Assembly: GCA_023213395.1 (NCBI GenBank)
Contig: CM041465.1
Location: 109,809,741-109,873,740, forward strand
Length of the DNA: 64,000 nucleotides
Reading direction: 5' to 3'
From: Cycas panzhihuaensis
Lineage: Eukaryota > Cycadophyta
Part shown: positions 43,164 through 54,757 of the stretch, piece after piece
Layout: every line of letters starts with the position of its first letter
Position numbering within the stretch: position 1 is the first letter of the stretch
Made by a program: the position numbers and the translations under genes
The notes under the pieces: model-generated
What the model saw: the letters and a program-made list of their open reading frames with translations, nothing else
Told to the model about the DNA's origin: nothing
The model's database searches: none

Positions 43164-45480
43164 ATGCGACGTTTCTCACGTCACCTACGTGGTTTGCCCC
43201 CATTGTTAGAAGACCCTACATATCGTCTTCTTTCATCGTCGGATCCTGATTCGACAATGGAAGGATACCCTTCAGATTGGGCTTATCATGCCTTTCCTTC
43301 AGGAGCTCATGAGTTCCCCACCTCCATTACGGGATCCACCCAAGAGGGTGGTGATCCTATTTACTATCCAGTTGATCAACATCACCCACTTGGTGCCCAT
43401 CCATCTACTCCATGAGTAGAGAGCCCATCTTCTCTCAGGATTCATCACCCAGTTGGTGATTCTTATGAGGAGCGCCTTGAGGGGTCTACTTCGTTTAAGG
43501 TCCCGTCTACCTCCTACGATTGCGTAGATACCCCTCCTACTGACGTGGTTGAAGCTCTTAGCAAGTGTTTTCATGCAACTCGTCTTCAATCACGTCCTAG
43601 ATGGTTTGAAGATGTCTTGCATGGTGCATCATATTTCTCATCCATACTTATCCTACCATCTTCATCTGCATCTACACGTCCCATGACAAGTAACCCTTGT
43701 GTGCCTACACATTCGTATCGCTCTATCCTTACATCTACCTTAGGGATGTCTATTATACCCCCTACTTCTCATCATGGTCCTAGCTCTTCGGGGCCCTCTC
43801 ATGGTATGTCTTTCTCCCAGCTTGGGGTTAGCATACCTTTCCCTAGTCAAGCCAATATGCCACTTCCTAACGTGGCACATGCATTTCCTAGTAGGCCTAG
43901 AGGCCCTACTAACACCCCTACCACTAGTCATGTGGGATCTGCTCCCACATATACTCAAATTCAACATAATGGCCCTTCTCTTTATGTACCCCAAGGCTAT
44001 ACTTCTCAGCCTTGGGGGCATGGTAAAGGGAACCATATTCCGGCTTACAGAGTGGACCCGTTACATCCATATGGGGTTATGCCACCCACAGGCAGCCCAT
44101 ATGGACAAAACCCAGTTCCACACCCTTCCTTTCCTCTATCCTGCGTAGCTCCTTATGCCACACCTTTGTAAAGAATCCTAACTTCCTTTCAAAGCTCCTA
44201 CCCTTATGTCCCTTTCCAGTAAGGGACATTTCCTCAAGGAGGGATGGGCCCACCACCCCCATCTGTTCCTTGTTTATTACCTCCTACATCATTTGCCGAT
44301 CCTATGATTTAGGCGAGGGCATGTCCCTTCATGGATTATAGATTGAAACCATTGTCTATTGAGGCGTTAAGAACCAATTTGTTGCCTCATCCCCCAAAAG
44401 TTCCTAAGTTTGATGGAACTTTATCACAGGATCCAACAGAGCACGTCCGTAGTTTCTTTATGGTGTGCATTGATTACTAGGCCTATAATCACATACTAAT
44501 GAAATTATTTCCATGATCCCTACAAGGTGATGCCTTTAAATGATTCTATCGCTTGCTTGCCCATTCCATTTTCCTGTTCTAGCAACTTGTGGACGAGTTC
44601 ATCAACTATTTTGATGTGGCTCGTCCATTCGAAAGTGAAATGAAATCCCTTCTTTCATTTAAATAAGGTCACGATGAGATGAATTGTGACTTTATGTGGC
44701 AATTTGATGACCTCCTCCATTCTACTAAGGCTACTTTGCCTGAGGAATTGAAGAGGGATCTCTTCGTTAATGCACTTCACCCCGAAGTCCATGTGGAAGT
44801 CCTTAAGATGGGGGCAACACATATGACTCCGCCATCATAAAGTGCTTAGCGCTTGAGGCTATTGAGATCTAGGCTAGACTCAAGAAGCCTCTCAAGTCCT
44901 CATAACATCTTGAGGTACTACCCCAAACTAAAGAAACCAAACTGCAACAATCCACTAGGTCCTCTTCTCATCCAATTGAGAAGACCCTAGATCTGCTCAC
45001 TTGTGCTATACGCTCATTCAAATGTATGATGAAGGAACTTAAATTATAGGCTCCTTCATCACCCACTTCTAATAAACAAATCCAACAAGCTACTCAAGCT
45101 GCTCTCCTTAAGGGTGGTAACACCCAGTCCTCTCAAGGAAGGAAGCTAGATTCCTCACTTGAGAAGAAGTGGTGTTCCATTCATGGGGAGTGTTTCCATG
45201 ACAACTCATGTTATCAGGCTCAGCATCCTAGGGATGCCCCACAACGTGACACATCTCCTAAATGGGCCTTAAGGCCCAACCTAGACCAACCAATCTATAA
45301 GGACTCATTCCCCAAGTATAGGAGGTGCGATCGTAATGCTCAACCCAAAAACAACCAGAACTAGGGAAGATCTCAGAATTCCCGTCCTTCACGCGATAAA
45401 GGGAAGGGTGCCTAGGATTTGACTTCTTCCTCATGTTCCCCTGATCGTCGTACTCCCTCACCTTCGCAGTCCTAGAATAA
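43164..45480 (+). pseudogene. gag: gypsy3 gag
   Basis: The start is ATG 43164 (MRRFSRHLRGLPPLLEDP), homologous to gypsy1 gag at 2201. One frame runs through a Ser/Pro-rich N-terminal half (43164-44171), stopped once near 43414, and on through the gag domain. That domain has VPKFDG, LMKLFP, LVDEFINYFDVARPFESEMK and LPEELKRDLFVNALHPEVHV (about 44395-44815), with further in-frame stops. A CHHC knuckle, EKKWCSIHGECFHDNSCY, lies at 45161-45214: C-x2-H-x4-H-x3-C. This spacing is near the CxxH...H...C knuckle of other Tat elements and unlike the classic CCHC. Low-complexity Ser/Lys tail. It would package the element RNA. Confidence 0.88.
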
Positions 45481-45490
45481 GGGAAAGAAG

Positions 45491-46260
45491 GTGATCCAAA
45501 TGCTTGAGGCCACCCCCTTATATGCCTTAATTCAGTCTCAAGTTGCTAAAGAGATAGCCAGTACCTCTTCTTCTGCTCCACACTCTGATCCTCTTCCGGA
45601 AACCTCCCTTCCAGAAGTTTCATTACTTCCCAAGACTATTCCCATTCATCTAGGTTGCTATGATTTCAGAAGAGCCCTTCCTTAATTCACAGCGAAGGGG
45701 AAGGCCTTTTCTGTCATCGATGAGCTTTGTACTGTGGCTGCTGGGATGTCCATCATAGACGTCTTGAGAAGTTGTCCTGAACAATGGACACTCCTTTTGG
45801 AAGCTTTAGGGTTGGGTGACATGCCTATTCATGCTTTGGGCATTACCCAAAGCCAAGAGCCTATTATTTCTTTTGACCCTAAAGACCTTTCCCTCACTTG
45901 TGAAAGAGAATGCCAATAGAACTTCCCTTTCACCATCACTATTGATACACCAAACTATACCTTACAAAGGACCATCATTGATAAAGGTTCCTATGTTAAT
46001 GCCATGCCCTTGCATGTTATACAAGAGCTTGGCATTTCTGCCTTGGAACCCATTCCATGGTGATGCTAAGGCTATGACGGTAGCAAAAAGACTCCATTGG
46101 GATCTATTTCGACCCCGCTCACTCTCAAGGGCAAGATTATCCTCGATGACATTATAGTCCTTGACGTAGATATCAACTACAATCTTCTCTTGGGTCGACC
46201 CTGGCTCAATCAGATGGGGGCCATGTGTTTGACCCATTAGGGGAAACTTAAGTTTGTCCA
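45491..46260 (+). pseudogene. gypsy3 aspartic protease
   Basis: It begins with an LYALIQSQVAKEIASTSSS segment, followed by FDPKDLSLTCERECQ. The retropepsin FTITIDTPNYTLQRTIIDKG comes next, where the active site reads Asp-Lys-Gly against Asp-Asn-Gly or Asp-Gly-Gly in relatives. DINYNLLLGRPWLNQMGAMC follows, the conserved GRPW...MGA end of Tat proteases (about 46165-46230). Stops and one frameshift near 46060 break it. Confidence 0.8.
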
Positions 46261-46270
46261 TGATGGATGA

Positions 46271-46924
46271 ATGAGGGTTGTTTCTCGTGAATGCCCACCT
46301 ATTAAACAAACCTATCCTACCAACCAAGTAAGCCATGGCCATATGAAGGGGGACAAAGGCCCTTCTACTCATGCCTTGGCTTGCTCCATCAGTATACCTG
46401 ATTCATCCCATCTCAAAGGAGATCCCGTATCTTCTTCCTCTAGCCTTACTTGCTTTTCTCCTATTGGTGTTGGGAGCTATAGGTACCTCACCTTGTTTAG
46501 TGATAATGAGTCCCATGGTAAGGATAAGAAATTTCTTCATCCAGTCTCCTTCCTCCACACTAGTAGGAGGCACCCTTCCTGTTCTATGTCCCAACATAGA
46601 ACTCCTCTTGTTGGAGAGACTAGTCACCCCCTTGTGTCACACGTCATTACACGCATTGACCCACAGGTTCTCAATTCTTCCTCCCCATTAACCCCCATAG
46701 GTGATGGCCTTGAGGAACATCCTTTTGCTCCTTTTGAGGAGCCCCTTCTTGACTCTCCCTTAGAGTCTTTTGGGGATGTTGGGAAGCCTGTCGACTATCA
46801 TGGTACCGTCACTCCCACTTCCTCTAGTACCTCGTCTATTCAAAGTAAGGTCATCCACGAGGTGGATTACTTCGAAGATGATGAGGCCTTACTTGGGCAC
46901 TTAATAGGCTCCGCGCCCAATTAA
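46271..46924 (+). pseudogene. gypsy3 protease-RT linker, open for 217 codons
   Basis: This is the longest clean reading frame in gypsy3. It is Ser/Pro/His-rich, with no catalytic motif. Its acidic end, VIHEVDYFEDDEALLGHLIG, should lead into RT. Instead, RT is missing and integrase tail sequence begins about 50 bases later. In gypsy4 the same spacer (19491-20814) does lead to RT. Probably part of the pol precursor. Confidence 0.6.
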
Positions 46925-46959
46925 GTCGAGATCCCCTCTCTATGAGTTTCCCTTCGAGG

Positions 46960-47296
46960 TCTCATCGATAAGGAGTTGATTTGTCAGGCTCGCCTCTTGG
47001 ACCTCAAAGCCTTGGATGAGAGACGTTTAGCTGCCTACCGAGCTAACCTCACATCCAAAGCTTGCTCACAAAGGACCTACGATAAATACCTTCATTCTCG
47101 TCCATTATATCTCAGGGACCACATCCTCAAATTGGAATATCTCCACGACCTCTTGAGTAAATTTGGACCCAAATGGGTTGGCCACTTTATCATTCTCGAG
47201 AGCCTCGATAACGGCGCCTACAGGATCACCACCTTGGAGGGCCTTGAGTTTGAGAAAGATGTTAATAGGAAATTCCTCAAGAAATTCTATACATAA
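46960..47296 (+). pseudogene. int: gypsy3 integrase C-terminal fragment
   Basis: This starts abruptly at LIDKELICQARLLDLKALDE, which corresponds to the stretch after the integrase catalytic core in gypsy elements (LxxLDxLDERR...A...YDK). It goes on through FGPKWVGHFIILE and GAYRITTLEG to NRKFLKKFYT and a stop at 47294-47296. These are the SH3-like tail and normal end of pol. The catalytic D,D,E core, RT and RNase H are absent upstream, so this fragment marks the right edge of a large internal deletion. Confidence 0.85.
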
Positions 47297-48039
47297 CTTC
47301 GTCATCACCTCATTCACGCTCTAAAATAAGCCTAAACTACCATCTTAAGCTTGTTTCCATTCCTCCTAGCCACGGGTGGAATAACGGCTTAGGGTGGCCT
47401 GCTTGTCTCTTTTTGGTTCCTTCTGCGGAAACTTTGTTCCCATTTCCTTGGGACCCTATCCTCCCATTTGGGCATCCCCCAATAGGATGACACTTTGGAG
47501 TATCGTCACTCCCATCCTTTTGATATTTCCTTTGCATATCTCACTATGCTCCTAGGTGGACATGCACATTGCCTTGTTTCCTAATCCCACATATACCTAT
47601 CGCCTCTACTCATGGTGATCGTGTGTGCTCCTATTAGGAACATGGTCCCACATGAAAGTAAATACGCATAACTTAAACAAATGTCATAACACAAAACTCA
47701 TACAATAATCAACTCAAAGTGTAATCATGCATATCCTCGTGCATCCGTGCACCCTCATACGCATACATAAACATGTAAACAGAAACATACATATCATCCA
47801 TCATATATTATGATACACATCATCATATACCAAATGGGGTATCAATCACCCCATCTATATACATTAAAATAATCATGTGTCATATCATACAAATGGTATG
47901 GTACATCATCTGTGGGAAGCTGGTGTCCTTGCAGGGAGGGTACAATCATCTGACTACATATGGTGACTCCCTAGAGGTCTGTGCTTTCTCCTATCTAAAA
48001 CAAAACTCATATACACTACTCTACTGTTGCCCTACCCTT
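47297..48039. other. gypsy3 region between pol end and antisense gene
   Basis: No supported gene. From about 47690 it is alignable with gypsy2 5110-5450 (CTCATACAA...TCAAAGT...AATCAT, then ATACATATCATC and GGGGTATCAATCACCC). It is probably the 3' untranslated region of the antisense gene. Confidence 0.6.
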
Positions 48040-50010
48040 AGGGTATCATCTTCTGGTCGATGTGATCCCTCTCCTGGGGACCACATCCCTCTGAGACTCC
48101 TCCTCAGTCTCTGTGAGCCTCCTTCTCCGATCTCCTCATCTCGTGGTCTCCTCGGGGTCATCGTCATTGTCTGGGTCTGTGTCCTACTCTGCGTCAACCT
48201 CGATGCCACCTCATCCACCAGTCAATCGTATCAGGCCTAGATACAATCCTACTCCATCTCCATGAGGCAGAGTCTCTCCTCCATCCCCCTGAGGTGCTCC
48301 TCCATCACTACTAACCAAATATGGCTTCCCATATCCCCTTTGGCTCCTCCTTGTGCCTCCAGTGCTTGCAGAGCTACTGTAAGTATCCCTCTCGGCTCGG
48401 GTCTTTGTCAACTCACTGCTACCATCCCGCATAAACCTCGTACTCCTGGGACTCTGCAAGCCATATATCTCTCGCCCTTATTAATGGGGCGAATGCTGCT
48501 GCATGGCCGCCTACCAATCTAGGCTCATCACCTGCCTGGATGAGAGGCTGCCCCTGCGCATAGGCCTAAGGGAATATCTCTCAGACTACTGCCTCTACCA
48601 GTCTCCAGATATCTATTATACCTACGAATCCAACATGTCATGTATCAATACATGTCCATATGCGTATCAACCCAAAATCAAACTGTACATATATCTAACA
48701 ATCAAATGACGATAGGAGAAGGTTATGTCTCACCTGTTGCAGTTATTGGCTCCTCTCCTCATATGACTACCTCTGCCTCAGGCACTCCACTAGCTATAGG
48801 TATCTCCTCCTCCTCTGGTACCTCCTCTGCCACTGCCTCAGCAACTAGGGCATCCCTCCTCTCCGCAGCTGGTGCAGCTACCTCTTCGGACCTCTTGACG
48901 ATCCATAACCTGTGGCCCCATGTCACTGGGCCCCTGCTCTCCTCTGCAGCTCCTGAAGGATCTGCCTCTCTACTTGTAATCCTAGATGGTCCTACCTCTC
49001 TACCTACGGTCCCTGATCGACCTGACTCTCCTGCAACTTATGATGGGCTGGCCCAATCACCTCCATCATTACCCTCATCATCTCCTAGGGGCACTCCTAC
49101 CCTACTTGCCTCGTCATCGCTATCCTACCTCATCGCTTTATACAAATCTGCTATATAATCTGTCATAGTAAGAAGGTCAAGCGATGTAGCCTCCACCACG
49201 TGACAGACATGTGCATGGTCCTCTGTCCCTCTCAACCTAGTCTGCCACCTGTGTACCATCGGGGCCCACTCTAAGATAAGGTGTGGTCCTCCTATCATCA
49301 CCACTGCTCTAAACTGGTCAAAGAACTAGCACTGTAGAAATGTACTATAGGATAGTCTGCCACTCCCTGCTACCCAAATGATATCCAGCTATGCGATGAG
49401 GTTCGCCGCTATGAGGGTAGCCCAGTCCATCCTCTCTCCCACCTCGCACTGACATACTGCATCCATCCATCCTCCCTGTATATCCCTATAGTTTTGTTTC
49501 TGAGATATCTAGAACAGAATGCATAATGTAATCAACTTCCTCACCCAAGGAACTCCTGACATCACCATAGTCTGGAGAGGGATTCCTCACCTCTCCCACT
49601 TGTCTGAGCCTGTGAAGAATGTGGAAGCCTCCCTGTGTGCTGCCTCATTGTTAGGCAATGCTCCTAGTATCACCGGCCTCCCTATCGCTGGTACTCCCAA
49701 TATCTTCCTGATGTCCCTAGGCGTCACTGATACATCACCCACTTGGGGTAAGTGGAAGACATGTCTCTGCATATCCCAGTGTGACACTATATCTACCAGT
49801 AATCGTTGATCTAATGTGTACTAGGGTGTCCTCATGACCTTCAGTAGGCCACATCTCAGTAGGATCTCCATGTCCTCTCTTGACATCATCTCAATAAAAC
49901 TGAGCATTACCATGCCTATGTTCTCGCAGTTCTCCACTGTGATCACTACCTACAAAATGCCATAAAACATATCAGACTCTAACCTATACTCATCCTTTGT
50001 CCTCTGAACT
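48040..50010 (-). pseudogene. Antisense plant-mobile-domain-like gene of gypsy3
   Basis: Second copy of the gene at 5457-7330. From about 49950 down to 49120 the minus strand reads in one frame for roughly 270 codons, with four or more nonsense changes but no indel. The best open piece is 49787-49587 (RHVFHLPQVGDVSVTPRDIR, then KILGVPAIGRPVILGALPNN). Later landmarks are NYRDIQGGWMDAV, DWATLIAANLI, RWQTRLRGTEDHAHV and DLLTMTDYIADLY. These match gypsy2 at nearly every landmark, so the protein was once kept intact in the family. The stops are mostly TAG at Gln and TGA at Arg positions. The C-terminal third is a low-complexity linker and basic tail, frame-shifted. PMD kinship is by motif recall only. 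Confidence 0.7.
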
Positions 50011-50059
50011 GCCTCTTGACCTTGCTTGGTCGAGATTTAGGGTCCCTCAGGCCCCCATC

Positions 50060-50190
50060 TTCATTTTTCTATAGTTCTATGTTTGCACCATGTCAAACTT
50101 TGTAGTACCACAGAGTTTGGCCTAATTCCCATGGCAATCGGGGCCCAACGACAAAGATCCCGACACCACGATCTTTGTCATGGTACGAAC
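50060..50190 (-). promoter_or_regulatory. U3-like module upstream of the antisense gene (gypsy3)
   Basis: The given strand has CACCATGTCAAACTTTGTAG (50086) and TACCACAG. Over 28 bases this matches gypsy1's displayed LTR module CACTGCGGGAAACTTCGTGG at about 20 positions. The orientation is opposite to the gypsy3 LTR module and toward the antisense gene. The inverted repeat GACAAAGATCCCGACACC then CGATCTTTGTCATGG (about 50149-50182) and a minus-strand CTATAGAAAAA (50074-50064) are also shared with gypsy2. Regulatory role inferred. Confidence 0.5.
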
Positions 50191-50618
50191 GTCACCCCCC
50201 AAAAGGGGGGATTTTCTGCCCAAAAAACCCAAAACTTTTTCCGTCCTGGGCTACAGCCAGGCCCACTAGGACCAGGGCTGCCTAATACCCTGGTCCTACC
50301 TCTCTCTCGGTATAATTTGGACTCCAGAAGATCTTCTTTCGCCCATATGGGGCCTAAAAATATACATAAAAATCTACAAAAAGCATTGAACTTCAAATCA
50401 TCATATGGGTTATGGTTTCAGAGATCCACTCACTAGATCTAGCTGAGCGCTTGCTATCTCGTCTTTGTGATCCCAATGACTATCCTCTGACTCTGATCTA
50501 ATGGTCTGATCTCCCTCTGTATGCCTCCAAAGTTGGGTGGCACTCTGCTGCGTAAGGAAATGGCTCTAGATTCATTCGAGAGCCCATGAAAATGAATCTC
50601 GTTTTCATCGATTTTGCT

Positions 50619-50624
50619 TATATA
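50619..50624 (+). promoter_or_regulatory. TATA box upstream of the second RNase H (gypsy3)
   Basis: TATATA in GCTTATATAGGCGGG, with the preceding 60 bases nearly identical to gypsy2 (box at 7969-7974). The distance to the RNase H reading frame is about 500 bases in both copies. Confidence 0.55.
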
Positions 50625-51084
50625 GGCGGGCACCTTGATGGACACTGTCTCCGTTTGTTCTCTTGTGATAGCCCCTTGGGTTGTTTCTCATCCCCAATTA
50701 TCACTTCCTTCTGGCCCTATCTCCCGTTGTGCTCCCATGGCCTTCATTTTTCTCATTCCTTTAGATGCATTAATGGCACCTTACCGATGCATTTTCGCAA
50801 GACCCACCCATCTCATTTTGCATGTTACTCCCATGCATGCCCGAGTTTATACTCGTTTGGCTTGTTTCACCATCCTGGACTCATTTTTGCAGCCCGTTCT
50901 TGCCTCTGGGACCTCTAAATGGAGTTATCCCTTCATTCAGAGTCATTCTTTGCTTTCTTAAACAACCTTTGGAACCCCAGGGTGCCCTTTTGTTGCCCAC
51001 TCTCAGCCAGTGGTTGGGTAGCCTACTCTCGTCCTTTGGTGGCCTTGTTGCTAGGTCCTCCTACCCTTCACAGCCATTTATTGC

Positions 51085-51589
51085 TTGCCACATGAGCCTC
51101 TTTTACCTCAACTCCTACATTATTGTACATTTTCTCTGCCAAGACATTCCTTTTCATCGTCCATAACTCTCTTCATCTTTACCAATGACGAAAGCCGTGG
51201 TAATCCTGGACCTTCTGCCGCTGCATGGATTCTTTGCAGCCCTTCCAGATATAACTTTTTATGTTCCAAAATCTTCCTCCCTAAGGCCACCAATAACAAA
51301 GCTGAGTATATGGTCGTTATCAAAGCCCTCATAGACGCACTCTATTTATATCATGGATCTATTGTTCTTCTTTGTGACTCCCAAGTGGTGGTGTCCCATC
51401 TCACCCAGGTTTACCAGGTGTGATGCCCACACTTGAGATCCCTTGCTTCGATTGCTAGATCCCTACTTGCTAATTTCCAGTATGTTGACATCTGACACAT
51501 CCTTCAGGCCCTCAATACTGAGGCAGATAACCTCGTTTGCCTCATCCTTGAGTGTCACCTTCCTCTCCTTACCAACCGCCCCTAAGACT
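51085..51589 (+). pseudogene. Second, archaeal-type RNase H (aRNH) of gypsy3
   Basis: One frame carries the whole domain, interrupted only by two TGA codons (at 51421 and 51493), both plausibly CGA before mutation. Motifs in order: LFIFTNDESRGNPGPSAAAW (about 51166), ATNNKAEYMVVIKAL, VLLCDSQVVVSHL, LTQVYQV, CPHLRSLA, ALNTEADNLVCLILE (about 51508). Catalytic set: first Asp is Asn, Glu present, second Asp present, last Asp (51526-51528) present. The gene sits outside pol, past the antisense gene and just before the 3' LTR, as in Tat elements with a second RNase H. The element's own pol RNase H is deleted. Confidence 0.88.
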
Positions 51590-51987
51590 TGCCTGGTCGC
51601 TCTGTCACCCAAGTCTTTAGCCATCACATAGATCACTTTGCGATCCATTCACACCACCAAAAGCTAGCCGCTAATGAGGTTAAACTATGGCAACTACCAA
51701 GTTTGCTCATTCACCTAACATCACCATGCACATCTCTTTATATTTTTACGATCGGGGTAGCTCCCCATCCTTCTTAGCTTCTAGGTGGCACATAGGTAGC
51801 CCCTATGTTGTCTCCACCTCTGTCCTCATATCCACACGTTCCACCATAACACTTGATGGCACCCTTTGCTCTTGTTATGATCATGATTTATATATATACA
51901 TACACATGTGATACTAACAATTTTGTTGCTAGCATTCACCATCGCACCATGCTTCCACACAGTGAGGCTCTGCTACCAAGGGGGCAG
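51590..51987 (+). other. gypsy3 3' untranslated region and polypurine tract
   Basis: No gene. It shares the (TA)n-CATACACATGTGATACTAAC segment (about 51888-51920) with gypsy2. It ends in ACCAAGGGGGCAG (51975-51987), the polypurine tract abutting the 3' LTR. Confidence 0.72.
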
Positions 51988-54757
51988 TGTTTCCAGGCTA
52001 CCGGGAATGGATACAGATAAGTTGACTTAGGTAAGCACATGTATGATTCTTCCTTTTCACTTCTATTGTTTCTTTAGAGAGGTTAACAGAAGTGTTGCCT
52101 CATTGTATGATTGATTGCTTCATTTATATGATCACCTCACATCCATTTGGCTTGATCATGCTGCTTGTCGTATTGTGAGCCTATGACGACCCAGTGGGAC
52201 CTACTTTCTGCAAGGTAGGCATCCCCATGGCACTCTATGACCCTCTGCACTATCTCCACATCGCCTCAAGCCTCATTTGATTTGTATGACCCACTCATGC
52301 CCTGATTTTGAGATCTTACCATGACGTTTCTGGGAACTTTAGCCCTTGATACCACTTTGGCCTTGTTCATATGCCTTTTGGACTATCATAGCCACCTGGG
52401 CAAGGGAGCCAACCCCTCCTAGGCCCGCCACATCACCTTCTAAGGCTCCTGGAACCCAGATTATTACCATTCTAGCTTTCTGGTCCTGCACCACTATAAA
52501 ATAAGTGGTACTGCGAAGTTTATCGCGGTACCACGAAGTTTATTGCAGTGCGACTGTTGCAAGTTATTTTTTAAAAAGCTGCCATGGTAATTCTCGCTTT
52601 TTCCATAAAATTGCCACGTGGCCTCACATCTAACGCAGTCTTATTCATGCTCTATTCACTTGTTTAGGGCTGGGATGGGTATAAATCCAAAAGTTATCAT
52701 CATTTTATCTCCCTTGGATATTTTTGGCTCTCTAACTCAACTATTTCCTGCTACAGTTTCTACTCTATCTTTCTTCCTTCCACAGGTGCATCTACAGGCC
52801 TGCGTTTCCTGTAGCTCTAGTCTAGGATCCACCTGCAATGGCTCTTCTCTATAGTAGGAAGCTTCTCTCTAGGTATTCTCAAGCAAGTTTGGGTGTGGTT
52901 CTCTTCTAATTTGCCCCAGTAAGTGTCTCCTATGGCCATCCCTAGGGTTACCTCCTGTAAAACCCTACAGGAACCCTCCTCCTTCGTTGGTTGTAGGGGA
53001 AAACCTACCTTAGACGTAGCCTAGTAGGTACTTTAGACCCTTTTTTACAATTTATTGTGTGTTATCTCCATGTTAAACTCATTTTCTAGTGTGTTTGCTT
53101 GCTTTCTTCCTGCTTGACTATAGCAAACATTGTTTCCATTGAGTTTAGCCTTATATTTCCAGGTTCTCACCTTTCCTCCACTAGTTTTCCCTAAGGAAGC
53201 ACTAGGAGAAGATCCATAAAGGTTGGGTGAAGGGACTAAAGTGGGGGCAGCCCCACTTAGGCCTACTCCCCAAGGGCAACCCCCTTCCCACCTTTCTTCT
53301 CCTGCTTCCATGCTTCTCTTGGGTTAATTAGGAGAAGGTGAACCTTAGGCTTGTGGTGGATTATCAGCATATACAGCCCTTGTTGCATTGATTCCAGGCC
53401 TGCACGCCTCTCATTCAGACCCCCATGATGTCCCCAACATTGGTTGGTATCCCTTGAAGATATTGGGAAGGGTTTGTATGACAGATCGTTGCCCATAGCG
53501 ACTCTGTTTCCTTGATACCTCCCCAACACCTTGTTACACTTATCCTCATGCATCTTGGTTGTCATAAGTTGTTATTTGTCCTTACCTTACTGTGCCAAAG
53601 GGTTATGGGGAGAACCGTAGTGGAGGGTTTAGCCATCCTGAGGCTTCCTTTCTCTCTTTCTTACTTGACATGTGTGGTTGCTTGAGGAGAGTAGAGTCTA
53701 TTTGGAGCAGTTATTTCTCTAACGTAAGCATTATGTTTTGACATATACTTTATATATATTTGCACATATATATAGCTTCCCTTGCAGCTCCTTCTTGGAA
53801 GCGATAAACCTTGTGTGTGCAGGTTTGAAGTGGTACTTCATGATAGGAAAAGACCTCCAAATCTAGGTATGCTTTACCCTCTTTTTCCTTTCTCTCATTC
53901 TATTTTTCTTCCTTTTGTTCTACTTACTTTTCTAAGGGGAAGGTAAGAAAGCCCCCATCCTTTGTGTTGATCTTGGTCACACATCTATCGGTTGGCATGA
54001 GGGCATGCGTTGCGGGTAGGTGAGGACTCCCATCGGCTGCTACACCTCTCGGGTATGTGCATCTCTCTCTTTATCCTTCTATTTTCCCTTCTTCCTTTTA
54101 TTTAAATCTATGCTCTAACTAAATAGATCACGTGAAAGTGAAAGGTTAAATGGTATTAGTTGTTTGCATTTATATGTTATATGCTTGTCCCATATAGGAA
54201 AAGGATATAATATGAATCCCCCTTTCCTCTTCCTCTTCCTACCAATCCAAACATACCCTGAGGTGCATTCTGTTTGGCATCACTTGCTTGCATATATAAC
54301 ACTTATTCTTTTTTCCTCTTGCCCTTTTAGTTGTTAAAGGAAGTCTTAGCTTAAGTGCTCCTCGCTCAGCCTCTTGTTGTTCCATTTGCATTGACCAAAT
54401 AGCCAAGGGAGACTCACTTACATCATAGGTTTTCACCTACTCCATTCACACTCATTTCCTTTCGTCACAAGGAAACTCCTTCAGGATTCCTCTCCTTCCT
54501 TTCCAGCCATCCAAGGGTGGGAGGACCTTCCTCTTGAGACCATCTAGGCTACCCCCTGTATGCACTCTCTCTTCTAGATTGAGGGCTACTTTAAGGTAGC
54601 TGGGTGCCATTCGCAGGTCCCTAACCCACGCTCTGGTGCACGAGGTGCCCTGCGTGGTGCTTTCTTTACTTGTAGGTTCTTGCCCACACCTTCAACATTA
54701 TTGTTGACCACCATCACTCCTATTGAGCATAGTGATTATCCTGTAGACGTGCATCCA
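51988..54757 (+). repeat. gypsy3 3' LTR
   Basis: 2770 bp, running TGTTTCCAGGCTACCGGGAA to GACGTGCATCCA. AGGTAAG is at 52029-52035, and two U3 units (GGTACTGCGAAGTTTATCGC, GGTACCACGAAGTTTATTGC) lie near 52508-52545. TATAAAT at 52680-52686, then a long pyrimidine-rich R-U5. It has one unit of the 39-bp sequence duplicated in the 5' LTR. Confidence 0.92.

Larger units (their letters stand above)
40221..54757 (+). mobile_element. gypsy3: two-LTR, non-autonomous Tat-like element
   Basis: A 14.5-kb element with both LTRs (40221-42998, 51988-54757), primer site, gag, protease, an integrase tail, the antisense plant-mobile-domain-like gene, second RNase H and polypurine tract. Reverse transcriptase, RNase H and the integrase core are missing between about 46925 and 46975. 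Flanking five-base words are CTAAG (left) and GTAGG (right), only 3 of 5 identical, so the duplication is decayed or the ends are slightly off. In a 215-base sample around the TATA box the LTRs differ at about 28 positions, so the insertion is much older than copia2. Confidence 0.92.
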
